The translations under genes were made by a program, and so were the position numbers. Of a DNA stretch of 64,000 bases, positions 47,950 to 60,228 are shown in pieces. This stretch comes from Daedaleopsis sinensis. Lineage: Eukaryota > Basidiomycota > Agaricomycetes > Polyporales > Polyporaceae. The stretch is taken from the NCBI GenBank assembly GCA_033807695.1, contig CM066307.1, positions 2,604,001 to 2,668,000 on the forward strand. Reading direction: 5' to 3'. Below the pieces are notes generated by a model. That model was not told the DNA's origin. It saw only the letters and a list, made by a program, of their open reading frames with translations, and ran no database searches. Numbering within the stretch: the stretch's first letter is position 1; every line of letters begins with the position of its first letter.

Positions 47950-48764
47950 TTGTCAGGTCAGGTCTAGCGACGCATGGACGTCTTCTATCTGTTTTCTATT
48001 TATCCTTCGACCACCCGGCTTTTGCACTCTGAACATTTACGCACGGTGTCTATTTTTTCCTCCGCCCAAGGTCATAGGACTATTACTTCCACCTGTCATC
48101 CGAGGCCGGGCGGCGGGCATCCAAGTTTCACAAGTTTAACACTTCGCGCTGCTCTTTGTATCTACTATACCTGTATACGTTGTGTAACACTGAACTTCGG
48201 ACTGGCTTTGTACTCTTTGGACTATATCAGGTAGACATTACGACCTCAAGTCTGACTTGGAGCTGAACTCTGCTGAACTCCTTCACTGCTACTTAGTACA
48301 TACTACCAAACTATGTAGGGCGCCCGGTGTAGTAGCTCGGAAGTTGCCGAGCAAGTTTTTCACTGGATATGTAGCGCCTATATGCACTTACTGTTCAGTC
48401 TGTTCCAGGTCTGTTCTCCCGCCACCAACTGCTTAGTTACTGCTACCAGCACTGCACTACACGCCAGCTACACTCTCTTAACTTGTTTCTTCGTGGAGCT
48501 TCAGCACGCAAAGACGCGACATCTCCGGCTAATCATACTTGGTCTGTCCGAAGCTTGAGCTTAAGACGTCATGCAATGTCTCAGTTCCCAAGATTTACAC
48601 ACTGCACATTCCTCGGGAGAAGAGACTACTGTTTTACATATAAAGATAACTACCCAAAGCAAGACGCGAGAGGGGGTGTAGTGAGATGTAAGTAATCTAC
48701 ATATAGATACTCGTAAGTCTTCGAACTCTATCGCCGCGTAACCCAATAATATTAAACAGGAAAC
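47950..48764. other. convergent 3' region
   Basis: Lies between the convergent ends of the seven-TM gene and the AONS-type gene; AT-richer, no gene recognised. Confidence 0.5.
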
Positions 48765-50234
48765 TCAGAGCATCGCGCGCAGTTGCACCTGGCCCTGCAC
48801 CTGCGGCCGCTCGACACTGGTCTCCTTCCGCTTCTTCTCCGCGGCCATCATCAACGCTACCCACTGCATCACACGCGTCACGAACATGTCCAGCTCTTCT
48901 TCTGTGTTGTGCGCGTGCAGCACGACACGGATGCGCTCCTCGCCGCGGGGCACAGTGGGGTACGGGATGGCCGTCACACCGTAGCCGTACGGGCGCAGGA
49001 AGTCCTCGAGCATCTTCGGCGAATGGCTGATGAGGGGGAAGATGGGGCTGAAGACGTGCGAGGGGTAGTCCTCCGGGATGCTCTGCTCATGGAGGTGGAG
49101 CAGGCTCGCAGGAACATTGCGCAGCGAGCGTTGGAGGATCTGGGTGAAGTACGTGCTGAGCTTGCGAAGGCGCTGGCGAAGCTGCAGAACCGAGGTGAGT
49201 CAGTCATCCCGTCAGTGGAAAGAGGACGCAGATAGCGGCACCCACCTCAACGCCGTCCGGACCTATCACGAAGTCGAAAGTCGTGTTGAGCGCGCAGACG
49301 TGCGAGTGTGGGAGGGACGTCGAGTACATCATTGGGCGCGCATAGAGGACGATGTAGTGCCTGATGAGAGGCGAGGTCATCAAGATAGCTATGATTGTCT
49401 GTCAGCGCCCATGCCTCAGAAGGATCAGAGAGAAGCGCACGTACATCCGCTCATCCCCCAAACCTTGCTGAACGTGTGGATCACAGACTGGACACGGCCT
49501 TGCAAGCCGAGGTCGAAGAGCAGCCCGCGGCCGTCGGGTCCAAAAAGACCGGATGTGTGCGCTTCGTCGACCAAGATATGCGCGCAGCCCTTGGGGATCA
49601 ACTCGTCGGAGGCGTCGAAGATCTGTCGCAGGGGTGCGTAGTCGCCGTCCATACTGTATAGCGTCTCGACAGCGATGAACAGCGTTCCCTTGCCGGCCGC
49701 GATGTTCGGATGCCTCTTGAGAGCGTGCTGGACACGCTCCCGGAAGGACTCCACGGAGTTGTGTTTGAATGGGTAGAGCGCGCCCGCTGTCTTCAGGTGG
49801 GGAGACGCGTGTAGGCCGTCACGGATCGAGGCGTGGACGAGCTCGTCGAAGACGACGGCGTCGCCCTTCTGGGGGACGCAGCCGAAGAAGGCGAGGTTGC
49901 CGTCGTATCCGGAGTTGAACAAGCAGGCGGCCGTCGCGCTGCAGCCCGGGAGGCCACCCCAGTACTCCCGCGCACGTTCCTCGAACTGCGTGTGGGTGCT
50001 GGTGTTGCCGGTGAGGAGACGCGAGCCCGCAGAGCCGATGACAAGGGGGAGCTTTTGGAGGTTTTGAAGATATGCATCGCGCACTCGGGGCTCAGTGGTC
50101 ACCGAGAGGTAATCGTTCGAGAAGAGGTCGGCGGCGTTGGTTGGCATCGGCGTGCGGAAGTCGGGGCAGCCGACGTTGAGCTGCCGACGCTTGGCGAACG
50201 CCTTCTCAATGGCAACTTCGAGCGGGGTAGACAT
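48765..50234 (-). CDS. AONS/KBL-type PLP-dependent acyl-CoA transferase
   Basis: Exons 50234-49445, 49388-49246 and 49181-48765 give 449 residues. FSNDYLSVTTEP and GSAGSRLLTGNTSTHTQFEE begin the fold-type I alpha-oxoamine synthase core. AHILVDEAHTSGLFGPDGRG carries the Asp that contacts the pyridine nitrogen, and VIHTFSKVWGMSG the Schiff-base lysine. The C-terminal small domain includes YGVTAIPYPTVPRGEERIRV. Closest families are 8-amino-7-oxononanoate synthase (biotin pathway) and related oxoamine synthases; KBL or ALAS are less likely because the mitochondrial presequence is missing. No other biotin gene is in the window, and no clear peroxisomal C-terminus (it ends AML). A TATA-like tract lies about 115 bases upstream. 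Confidence 0.86.
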
Positions 50235-52910
50235 GATGAATTGGTAAGAAGGAGGGTGGGGAGTATGCGGGGGGAAGAAGAAGGTAAAGCCAAGGGAGGA
50301 ATGCCAGAAAGTTGGCGGTGAGTTGGGGCACGCTCGTTCTGCAGTCCGGTCTATTTAATCATCCACACGGGTGCTTGTGCTATCCGTGATTCACATTTAC
50401 AGGGAACTAAACGAACCGTCTCGATCCTTGGAGACGTCAGCCAGAACCCGTCAAGATGCGCTGCCATTCGGGAGCCCCGCTCATGTCGGTCAAATCATGT
50501 ATTGAACCCTCCGGAACAATATGATCAACTGCAAAAACTGTGACTGATTGGCAAGTCTGCCCATTACAGCTGGTACTGAATTGACACAGGGACGCAAGAG
50601 CTCGGAGTACTGCGCTAACCTAGATGCGCTGTGCAACGAGCAGCAGGCGAGACGCGAGAACACTGCTCAGAATAGCCGCGACAGGACGTGAGATCTGAGA
50701 GCTTGGCGGGATCATAGCGCTAATGATCTCGGGTGAAGCCTGTGCACTCACGGAGTTATAAGGATGTATCCATGCGGTTAGTTGTTAGTACTGCACACGG
50801 TGTAAGTACACCATCAACTAAATAATACCCTCCGCAAGCCTCTGGTGCACCACAAGCCTCTCTGTTGCTCATGTTGTCCGAGATCGCTCCCATCGCCTGA
50901 GAGGCTGAGACCGCCTATGCTATGTTTACTATTATCTGGCAGTGCGCCTGGTTGAGCGGCATGGAGGCGGCCTCGAGGAGCCCTACATCAGCCTGGTAAG
51001 GCCTGGTACCTACTGGCTTGGTACGTCTCTCCGTTCGAGCTCGGACAACGATGTCTCATTAACGCTCCGGATATGAACTTCACTCACGTCATAGTACTTT
51101 CTAGACAAATCCTCAGTGTTGACATGTTCAGGCTGGTCCCGGATACGATCGTGACTACCAGTACCTTTTACCCACCGCAGACCACCCCAAAACTCAGCTT
51201 GGACGCGCTAACAGATGGACCACATGTGAATCATGATTCATGATCACGCTGTGTGGTCTCGCCAGCCGTTCGCGATCCGACGCGATGTTTTTGAAGCCAC
51301 CCTGCCCTCTATACTCGCTGAGGCTTCAGCGCCATTACAGTTGCCGCCTTTCAACATCACTGCTAGATCTCATTAAGAGTTCATTGATCACACGCTGCTG
51401 ATCCTCACCAGTGTCTCCCGCGCTATGCACGAACATGCTCTGGTCAAAGTTTGGCAAGAGTATGTTCCCAACTATCCTGGGCTTTAGGGCGCATCAAAAG
51501 CATGCTTCTGCGCTTCGTCTCGCAGTTATGCATCTGAGATCAGGTTCCTGTACGTTACATGACAAAATCCCGGATGCTTCCGTCGTGAAGCATAAGTCGA
51601 GTTACTGTCGAGATACCAATACTGCCGGCCTACCCCACGATAAGCCAAGCGTCGGACTCCGGAGGCATGTCGGCTACAGGTTCCGCTCCGTTTTAAACCG
51701 GACCGAAGGTGATCTATTCTCAGTGTCTACATCTTTGGTGCGCCCAATGTAGTGCGGCGAAATTCACATCGGGGGCTTTCAATGTCACAACATATCGCCG
51801 CGAGCGTTCGCAACATACAATTACCGGTCAGGCTCTCGAACATTACGTGCTCTCGAGTGACCTGCTGCAAATTCTTCGCCATGAAATATCATGGCAGGTG
51901 TCGTAGAGAGATTTGAATGAGGCTTGAGCGATCGTCATTGGTCACACGTTCCAGCTCGCATCAGTGCGAACTTCTCAGACGGTGCAAAGTACGCTGATGC
52001 ACAACGTGCACTCTAGCGAGAAGGCGCATCGCCATACAGCCAAGAGTATCTGTGGTCAGACATGCATATGTACATACCAGGTACTTCTCCCAAAGCTCGG
52101 GAGCGGTGCGAGGCCCGGCGTATGCAGCATCAACATCATGCGAACGCAGGGCATCGTCCGGCGGCCCGGTGGCTTCTTGCACTTGAAGCATCAGTTGGCA
52201 GTAAGGCACCAAGGAAGCACATATGTTCTGCTGCGCCGGCGGCGTTCCGTTCTTCGACCGTTTGTTCTGAATGTTTGGCGTTTGCGAGCGACAGTTGAAC
52301 GTTGACAGATGGAGGATAGACGACCAGGGGAGGGGATCTATCACCTTGTGACCGGCTGTCCTGCCCGCCGGCGCGATTGTGCGCAGACAGCGTGAGGTGC
52401 GGCGCCGACCATGCCATGTCCGCCTTCAAGTCGGGCAGGGTCGGTACTGTATTCGACAGACAAAATGTATCGTACAACAAGCGAGGACATATGTACGTAT
52501 GTCGCAACGGAGGCGGCGTGCTCCGGAGGGTAGTCGGGCGACGTTTTTGCAAACTCGGTTGCTGAATACTCTCGGAAGGCACACTGAGCGCACCCCGAAT
52601 AAATAACAGATACATATGCAAGCGGCGTGCGGGTAAGGACAGCAGGGTGATACAGATGTGGCAGGTCCTGGGCGGACATGCTGGGCGGAGTCGTATACAA
52701 ACATATGTACAGTTCCCTCGGTTGAGTTTCTTCTCCGCGTGCAACATTCTTCGATGTCAATGGGGTTTCCTGGATGCCTACGCAGCCCCGGGGCGATAGC
52801 AACCGCAACTGTTGTATGCGCTGGACAGGGTTCTCGTCACCGGCTGCTCGAGACGGGGCTGGACAATAGATTATACGCCGTCGGGCTCGGAAAGGACGCT
52901 ATGCGCGCGC
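50235..52910. other. long region without a recognised gene
   Basis: Frames at 51411-51752 (+) and 52136-52747 (-) are open but have no domain, no consistent introns and overlapping open frames on several strands. Nothing supportable. Confidence 0.45.
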
Positions 52911-55193
52911 TCAGCATGCGTACCCCGGCTTGCTGGCGTAGTCTTCGTGTGACCGCGCGTACTCCGTAGTGACCTTGATGTCGAGTACGGAGTCGGGGAA
53001 TGTTGCCGTTGCGGACGTCGCGGTCCCGGTGCTCTGGATAGTTGGCGATGGAACGACAAGGGGGATCCGATGGTCCCCGGTAAGTAGTCAGAGTTTGACA
53101 AGAGCGCGATGTCGGGCCCCAAGGGAAAGTGAAGCGTTAAGGTCAGCTCTGGTATGGTATCGACTTGGGCGAGTCGAGAGTCAGGAAGGAAGTCCGAGAC
53201 GCACCGGTGGCAGATTGAATCGCGCGGATTGGTAGGGCTTAGAATTGATGGTGGAGGGACGTCCAACAACACCGAACGGCGAGGTGTCGGAGAGCGCGAT
53301 CTCGCCAGCGTGACGTTCGGAAATCGTACGACGGGAGTTCAATCTGTCAAATTGCAATAGCGAAGAAGACGAGAAGGAGCGAGAAGGTGTCAGCTTTCGG
53401 CGTGGGTACTTCTGTTTAGTTCGACGGCAGGCGAGGCCACTCACGCGGCAAACAGAGAGTTCGAGTACACTGTCCGGCGGAGACTGTCAGGGCTGATGGT
53501 TGAGACATCGGGCAATGGATAGGGACGTACGGCGAATGCCAATGATCACGGTTCCCAGATAGATGAGGTCGTGCGGCAGAGTAACGGACTAGGGATCGGA
53601 TCAGATTCGTGTACCCACTGAGGTGGGGAGTGTGCCTTACGGTCACGAAGCAGACACCGTTGTACAAGCTGTGTGTTGATCATCATGAGTGAATAGACAG
53701 CGATATTACTCGAATAGGCATACCCGGTAACGAGGCCGGTGCTGATTGCATACAAGATCAAAGTGCTTATCATCGAGTCCGTCCTGCGATAGAGTTGAGG
53801 ATAAGAAAAGGCATCGATAGGCAGAGAGGGAGAGAGAAGTACCTCCTGATTCCTGTCCGGCTCTTGCGAAGCGTGTAAATGAGCACCGCGGTGATGAGCA
53901 GATCGGATACAGTGGAGGCAGCATTGTGGATGGAAATAAGCCACTACGGGTAACCAGAGACACGGTCAATATACTCTCGAGCTATGATTACGCCAACTGG
54001 CACTCACGGTCCATTCTGAGAACAGGGTCCATTCCTTTAACTGGAAGCCCTTCACCGCAGCGACTGTCAAGTTTGTCAATGCACAAGCAAGCAGTACGAT
54101 GATTAATAGTCACTTACCGAAGCACACAGCTACCACGTCGCGATAGCATCGCCATCTGTCAGCGTTGCGCCTCCGGGCCTTGGAACGGGAGTCTCACCGA
54201 GTTCAAGAAGCATAAGTAGGACCTGTGCGCCGCGATGAGCACAGTGCCCACGGAATGAAGAGTAAGGTCGACTCACAGCGATGACAACCAGAGGACGGTA
54301 CTTCTTGCCGACTGTGAACATCATGCGTTGGTAGCCGTCATAACCTCCGAAGATAATTCACACGCACGAATCCATACTCGGTGCACGAAGAAGCTGCTCG
54401 CACGAATCAGCCGCCGTCGCCAGACATGAATCACGAGAGATCGCACTGACACTTGAGATGCGAATACCGTCAAGCTCTGCGCGCGACGGGTTAGCTATTC
54501 GTGATGAGCGTACATGACGCCGGGTACTTACGCCGACCATCGCGAGTATCTTTCATACCTGAACTTCAGCAACAACGAAATGAAACTTTAATGAAGGAGC
54601 CATACCGATGCCGACCTGGGATCACGACCTATTCAGGGACATGCACCACAAAATCAGGATGACACGAGGCTCACCATGAGATGCGGTTGAGCATTTGAGG
54701 CTTGAAGTAATTTGTCACAGTATACCAATAGCTGGGGTGATCTTAGCACGCGTCGGGGGAGATAGACAGCGGCGCATACCAGGAGTGAGTCGCTAGAACT
54801 GCAGATAACGTCTCAAAGAACCTAGTAGCCCGAGTGAGTCGGGACTGTAATCGAGAGGCCAAGAAACGCACAAAACTATCGCTACCTAGTATATTCATAA
54901 CGCGCAATGGGGTCAGTTGACGACGGAGTGGACAAGATCGAGGTACACGCACATAGACCTTCAGCCAGAGCTTATCATACTGATAATTGACGTAGTATTG
55001 ATATGCCTGGTGCAGTGCGAGGCCGTAAAGACTGCACTCGATCGATGGTCAAGGGATGGGTCAATAGTTGCGGAGCCAGGTGGACTCACACAAGGGACAC
55101 GAAAGTACCGATGAGCACCGCCCCGAGGGTGTCGTCGAGGGCGGGAAGCTCAGGCAGGGAAGGCACAGTCGCGTTGGAGGAAGAGGGATCCAT
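52911..55193 (-). CDS. DUF6534-type multi-pass membrane protein (copy F)
   Basis: Mirror twin of copy G. Starts MDPSSSNATVPSLPELPALD and ends VLDIKVTTEYARSHEDY...YAC at 52911. The exon ladder is 104, 79, 14, 42, 57, 10, 18, 26, 26, 35, 25, 12, 56, 101, 63, 28, 58, 25, 139 and 123 nt, 346 residues, 20 exons. Exons 13+14 and 16+17 of the A-D ladder are fused (56 = 16+40, 63 = 50+13). Landmarks are ETLSAVLATHSWYWYTVTNY, FFVHRVWI, AAVKGFQLKEWTLFSEWT, STVSDLLITAVLIYTLRKSR, MISTLILYAISTGLVTG and VYSNSLFAALNSRRTISERH (wording may differ slightly from G). All splice sites read on the minus strand are acceptable, so it is probably functional. Function unknown. Confidence 0.82.
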
Positions 55194-55644
55194 GATGGCA
55201 CGGGGCGAAAGGGGAGTCGGACTCGCTCAGAAGGCGTCTTCGAGCCTTTTGATAAGGCAATGGGTCGCTGGCCTTAGCCCCGCTCAGGGATCCCTGCCCC
55301 GCGCAGGCTGGCAGCGGCCATCTAGGTCTATGCCGCCGATGGAAGGTACGGAAAGTCCTGGCGCCAGGCGCATGATGAAGAACCTCGCGCTGATCCTACT
55401 AGCTCGAGGCGGTGCTGGCCATTTCTCCAGGCCGAGAACAATTGACACGAGATAGGATACCGTTGTCTGGACTTTGCATATCAGATAAGTATCAGTGCTG
55501 ACATTGCATCTCTCGCGTCCATCAGTGTCTGAAGAGGAGATCTCTGTGTGTCGCGGAGGTGCAGAGATGGAGTGCAGACCTTCATCCATCAGCGCAGATG
55601 GGCAGGGGCGGCCTCGGGGTGCGTGACCGTGCCGCTACATGGCG

Positions 55645-55720
55645 ACCACAATGTGATCAGCTACACTGACATCGGCTGGGAGGCCATGGACATATGACAG
55701 CATGCGATAATAGGATCTCG
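55645..55720. other. micro-inverted segment, arm 1
   Basis: This 76-base block lies about 455 bases upstream of gene F. Both flanks ('catggcgacc' on one side, 'ggaaactcacc' on the other) match the reverse complement of the other arm, but the block itself matches in the direct orientation. The ends are short inverted strings (acc ... ggt). Confidence 0.82.
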
Positions 55721-57346
55721 GTGGGAAGGTTGGAAACTCACCGCTCGGAGGATCAGCCAACGATCAGCGACAATCTACCCCTTACGTTTGGATAGCGCGC
55801 GTCATAGCACATTGCGAGCAAAGACTTCGGCGGATGCCTTTGAAGCTTGTCGCTAGGGGCGTTGGCATACTTGGAGTGCGACAACCACCACTGGTTATGC
55901 ATACGTATAGGCTATGGCATTGGTATCCCAACAGCCGCGACGTTGTCATACTGATTCTGAACCTGCTCCTTCAAAGGTCGATGATTAGCGTGAAGCCCTC
56001 GGTAGGTGGACGTGTCACGTACGATGAGCATCGACGGCGTATCGTATGGTGGGCCGCCGGGCGATGCCCATTGATTCGAGACATGATGGATGGATTCTAC
56101 TAAGTAGTCTGAGTACGTATTGTTCGAGCAGTGTGCGGAGGCGTGATTGATTCCTGCAATCATTCGGATGTCGTCTTCATGAGCCGCAACCACATGAAGC
56201 TATGAGAAAGCATATGGCCGATATGCTGTTACAGGCGAGCAGTCGCCATATGCCGGTATGTCGGTGCCTTACTGCAGTGCGAGTCGAGAGGAAAGAAGGA
56301 AGTATGTCACGGACCTGTCACGGACTCGGTAGAGGGTAAGGTAACGCACGGCAGTCCGGGCCGAGGTCCGGCGATCCGAACGTGAACCAACCGTGGCAGT
56401 GACTGACTCCTGACTGACTCCTCCTCCTCCCTCCACAGGCTGGTTGCCCATGACCTGCACTGCGAAACCTTCAGTGTGCGTTGGCACGACTGCATGTTGC
56501 TTTGCATGACTATACCCGAGGTGATTGAACTCGAATGTCCTGCCACACCCTCTCGATCGATGCCATGTAGCCCGACGGCCGAAATGCCCGCCAGTGGTTG
56601 CGATTGCGTCTTAATAGAAGGCTCTAAGCTTGTGGCTATGTAGCACGCTTCGAGGCTTCAAACTCAGTTCTACAGTTGTGCGCGGATGTACTACTGCTAC
56701 CATGAACGCCGTGCGAGATTCTGTGCGTTACCGTCACGGTACGAGTCCGAGTGCAGTGCTATCCTTCGTTCTTCAACTTCTTTGCTCTCGACTCGCACAA
56801 GCAGTTGGCATCTGACATCCACAGACCGGCATAAGTATGGCGACTGCTTGCCTGTAACAGCATATCATCCACATGCTTCCTCATGGCTTCATGTGCCAGT
56901 TGCGGCTCATGAAGGCGACATTCCGAATTTCAGGAATCAATTACGCCTCCGCGCACTCGAACTACTGAGTATCTAGAATCCATCCATCCGAATCATGTCT
57001 CGATTCAGCGGACATTGCCCGGCGTCGGGCGGCCTAATACCAATCGTACGTGACACCTCCGCCTACCGGGGGCTCAACGTTCAACGCTAATCGAACTTCA
57101 AAGGAATAGGTTCTGAGTCAGAATCAGTACGGCGACGCGGCGGTTGGGGCACCATAGCCATGTATACATACCTAGTGGCTGTCGTACTCCAAGTATGCCA
57201 ACGCCTTTAGCGACAAGCTTGATTCGCCGGAGTCTTTCCTGGCACTTAGTACATATGCATTGCATATGTGCCATGATGTGCGCTCTCCAAGCGTAAGGGG
57301 GAGAGTGTCGCTGATCGCTCAGAGCTGGTGAGTTTCGAAATTCACA

Positions 57347-57422
57347 CCACAATGTGATTAGCTACACTGACATATACTGGGAGGCCATGGACATATGACA
57401 GCACGCCATAATTGGATCTCGG
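57347..57422. other. micro-inverted segment, arm 2
   Basis: Partner of 55645-55720, in the same orientation on the + strand although its flanks are palindromic partners; about 515 bases upstream of gene G. Confidence 0.82.
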
Positions 57423-57933
57423 TCGCCATGCAGCAGCACCGTCACACTCCGAGGCCCCTGCATCTGAGTCTGCACTGATGAAGGTTTGCGCTCATCTCTA
57501 GCCCTCCGCCGCGGCAAGACGCAGAGGTCTCCTCGTGAGACACTGATGATCGCGGTACTGCGGGACCTGCCTAGGGCCGACGGTGTTAAGCAGCTTCCGC
57601 GCGTGACGAAGCCGGCTGGGAACGTGCTCTAGGACGACCCCTTTGTCAAATCCTGAACTGAGGGATGCAAAAAATGCAATGTCGGCACTGATATTTGATA
57701 TGCAGACTGCAGTCCCTACCTCCGAGCTCCATATAAATCCCAGTCTGAATGGCCACTGGCCAGCCGCGACCAGCACGAGGTTCTTCATCTTGCGCCTGGC
57801 GCCAGGACTATCAGTACCTTCCATCGGCGGCATAGACCTAGACAAATCCGGAGTTACCCATTGCACAGAGCTTTATCAAAGGACCCCAGACGCCTTCTGA
57901 GACAGTTCAACTCCCCTTCTGGCCCGGGCCACC

Positions 57934-60213
57934 ATGGATCCCTCTTCCTCCAACGCGACTGTGCCACCCGTCCTCATATTGCCTGAGCTGCCCGCCCTCG
58001 ACGACACCCTCGGTGCGGTGCTCATTGGTACTTTCGTGTCGCTTGTGTGAGTCCACCCGGCTCCGCAACTGTCGATGCACCCTCTAACCGTGGATCGAGT
58101 ACAGTCTTTACGGCCTCGCACTGCACCAGGCATATCAATACTACGTCACCTACCAGTATGATAAACTCTGGCTGAAGGTCTATGTGCGTGTGCCTCGATC
58201 TCGTCCACTCCGCCGTCTACTGACCGGCATCGCGTTATAAATCCAGGTTGCGATAGTTTTGTGCGTATCCTGTCCTCCTGACCGCAGCTGCGACTTACTC
58301 CGATTCCTAGGTTCTTGGAGACGTTATCTGCAGTTCTAGCGACTCACTCCTGGTATGCGCCGCTGTCCATCTCCCCCGACGCGTGCTGATATCATCTCAG
58401 CTATTGGTATCTTGTGACAAACTACTTCAAGCCCCAGATGCTCAGCCTCGTCTCATGGTGAGCCTCGCGTCGTCCTATTTCTGTGTTGCATGCTTCTGAA
58501 GAGGTTGTGATCCCAGGTCGGCATCGGTATGGCTCCTGCTCTAAAGTGTGATTTCGTGGTTGCTAAAGTTCGACTCTGGAAGCTGCTCGCGTTGGTCGGC
58601 GTAAGTACCCCGTGTCGCACGTACGCATAGCCATCGCGAATAGCTAACCCGTCGCATGCAGAGTTTGACGGTATTCACATCCCAAGTGTAAGTGCGATCT
58701 CTCGTGCTTCGTGTCTGGCGACGGCGGCTGATTCTCGCGAGCAGCTTCTTCGTCCACCGGGTGTGGACTCGTGCGTATGAATCATATCAGGGGGTTATGA
58801 CGGCTACCAACGCATGATGTTCACAGTCGGCAAGAAGTACCGTCCTCTGGTCGTCGTTGCCGTGCGTGCGCATCTACTCTCCAATCCGTGGGCATCGTAC
58901 TCATCGTTGGACAGAGTCTACTTATGCTTCTTGAACTCGGTGAGAGTCACGATCCAAAGCCTCGGAGGCGCAAAGTTGACAGATGGGAATGTTGTCGCGG
59001 CGTGGTAGCTGTGTGCTTCGGTGAGTGATCATTGGTTATCGTACTTCTTGCTTGTGCGCTGACATACTTGACAGTCGCTGCGGTGAAGGGCTTCCAATTA
59101 AAGCAATGGACCCTGTTCTCAGAATGGACCGTGAGTGCCAGTTGGCGTAATCATAGCTCGAGAGTATATTTAGTTCTGACCGTGTCTCTGGTTACCCGTA
59201 GTGGCTTATTTCCATCCACAATGCAGCCTCTACTGTATCCGATCTGCTCATCACCGCGGTGCTCATTTACTCGCTTCGTAAGAGCCGGACGGGAATCAAG
59301 AGGTAGTTTGCTCCCTTTCTGCCTGTCTATGCCTGATCATACCCTCAACTCTATCACAGGACGAACTCGATGATAAGCACGTTGATCTTGTATGCAATTA
59401 GCACCGGCCTCGTTACCGGGTATGCCTATTCGAGTAATATCGCTGTCTATTCACTCATGATGATCAACACACAGCTTGTACAACGGTGTCTGCTTCGTGA
59501 CCGTAAGGCACACTCCCCACCTCAGTGGGTACACGAATCTGATCCGCTCCTTAGTCCGTTGCTCTGCCGCACGACCTCATCTATCTGGGAACCGTGATCA
59601 TTGGCATTCGCTGTACGTCCATATCCATCGCCCGATGTCTTTGGAGACAGCGCTGACAGTCTATGCCCCACAGTGTACTCGAACTCCCTGTTTGCCGCGT
59701 GAGTGGTCTCGCCTGCGGTGGAACTAGACGGAAATATCCACGCCGAACGCTGACACCTCCCCCGGGCTCCTTCTCGTCTTCTTTGCCATTGCATTTTGAC
59801 AGATTGAACTCCCGCCGTACGATTTCCGAACGTCATGCTGGCGAGATCGCGCTCTCCGACACCTCGCCCTTCGGTGTTGTTGGACGCCCCCCCACCATCA
59901 ATTCTAGGCCTCACCAATCCGCGCGATTCAATCTGCCACAGGTGAGTCTCGGGCAATCTTCCTGACCCTCGACTAAGTCGATACTGACCTCGACGTTTCA
60001 CTGTCCCTTCGGGCCATCCGCCGCGCTCTCGTCAACTCCGACTACTTACCGGCGATTATTTCGACACACCTTGTCGTTTTGTCGCCGACAACCTAGAGCA
60101 CGACGTCCGCACCGGCGCCATTCCCCAACTCCATGCTCGACATCAAGGTCACCACGGAGTACACTCAAGCACACGAAGACTACGCCAGCCTCAAGCCGGG
60201 GTACGCATGCTGA
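57934..60213 (+). CDS. DUF6534-type multi-pass membrane protein (copy G)
   Basis: Twenty exons thread to 347 residues: 113, 79, 14, 42, 57, 10, 18, 26, 26, 35, 25, 12, 56, 101, 63, 28, 58, 25, 139 and 117 nt. It starts MDPSSSNATVPPVLILPELP. Landmarks are DDTLGAVLIGTFVSLVLYGL, ALHQAYQYYVTYQYDKLWLK, CYWYLVTNYFKPQMLSLVSW, SLTVFTSQVFFVHRVW, AAVKGFQLKQWTLFSEWT, STVSDLLITAVLIYSLRKSR, PHDLIYLGTVIIGIRLYSNS and LNSRRTISERHAGEIALSDT. The tail contains LDIKVTTEY. The 18-nt exon (LLALVG) is recognised only because all siblings have one of the same length. Divergent from F across a 2.7-kb palindromic spacer. Function unknown. Confidence 0.83.
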
Positions 60214-60228
60214 GCGCAGCCCGTGCAT

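Larger units (their letters stand above)
52911..60213. repeat. 7.3-kb palindrome centred near 56540
   Basis: The arms are reverse complements in order: 52911-55193 with 57934-60213 (genes F and G), about 55830-55975 with 57098-57230, 55990-56090 with 56990-57080, and 56275-56345 with 56735-56810. Coordinate sums stay near 113,070, giving one centre at about 56540. Divergence is low in exons and moderate between genes. One segment (55645-55720 / 57347-57422) sits at the symmetric place but in the same orientation, i.e. it is inverted in one arm. Confidence 0.88.

Noticed and set aside
52136..52747. 203-codon minus-strand open frame
   Set aside because: Overlaps several other open frames, with no family resemblance or intron pattern.
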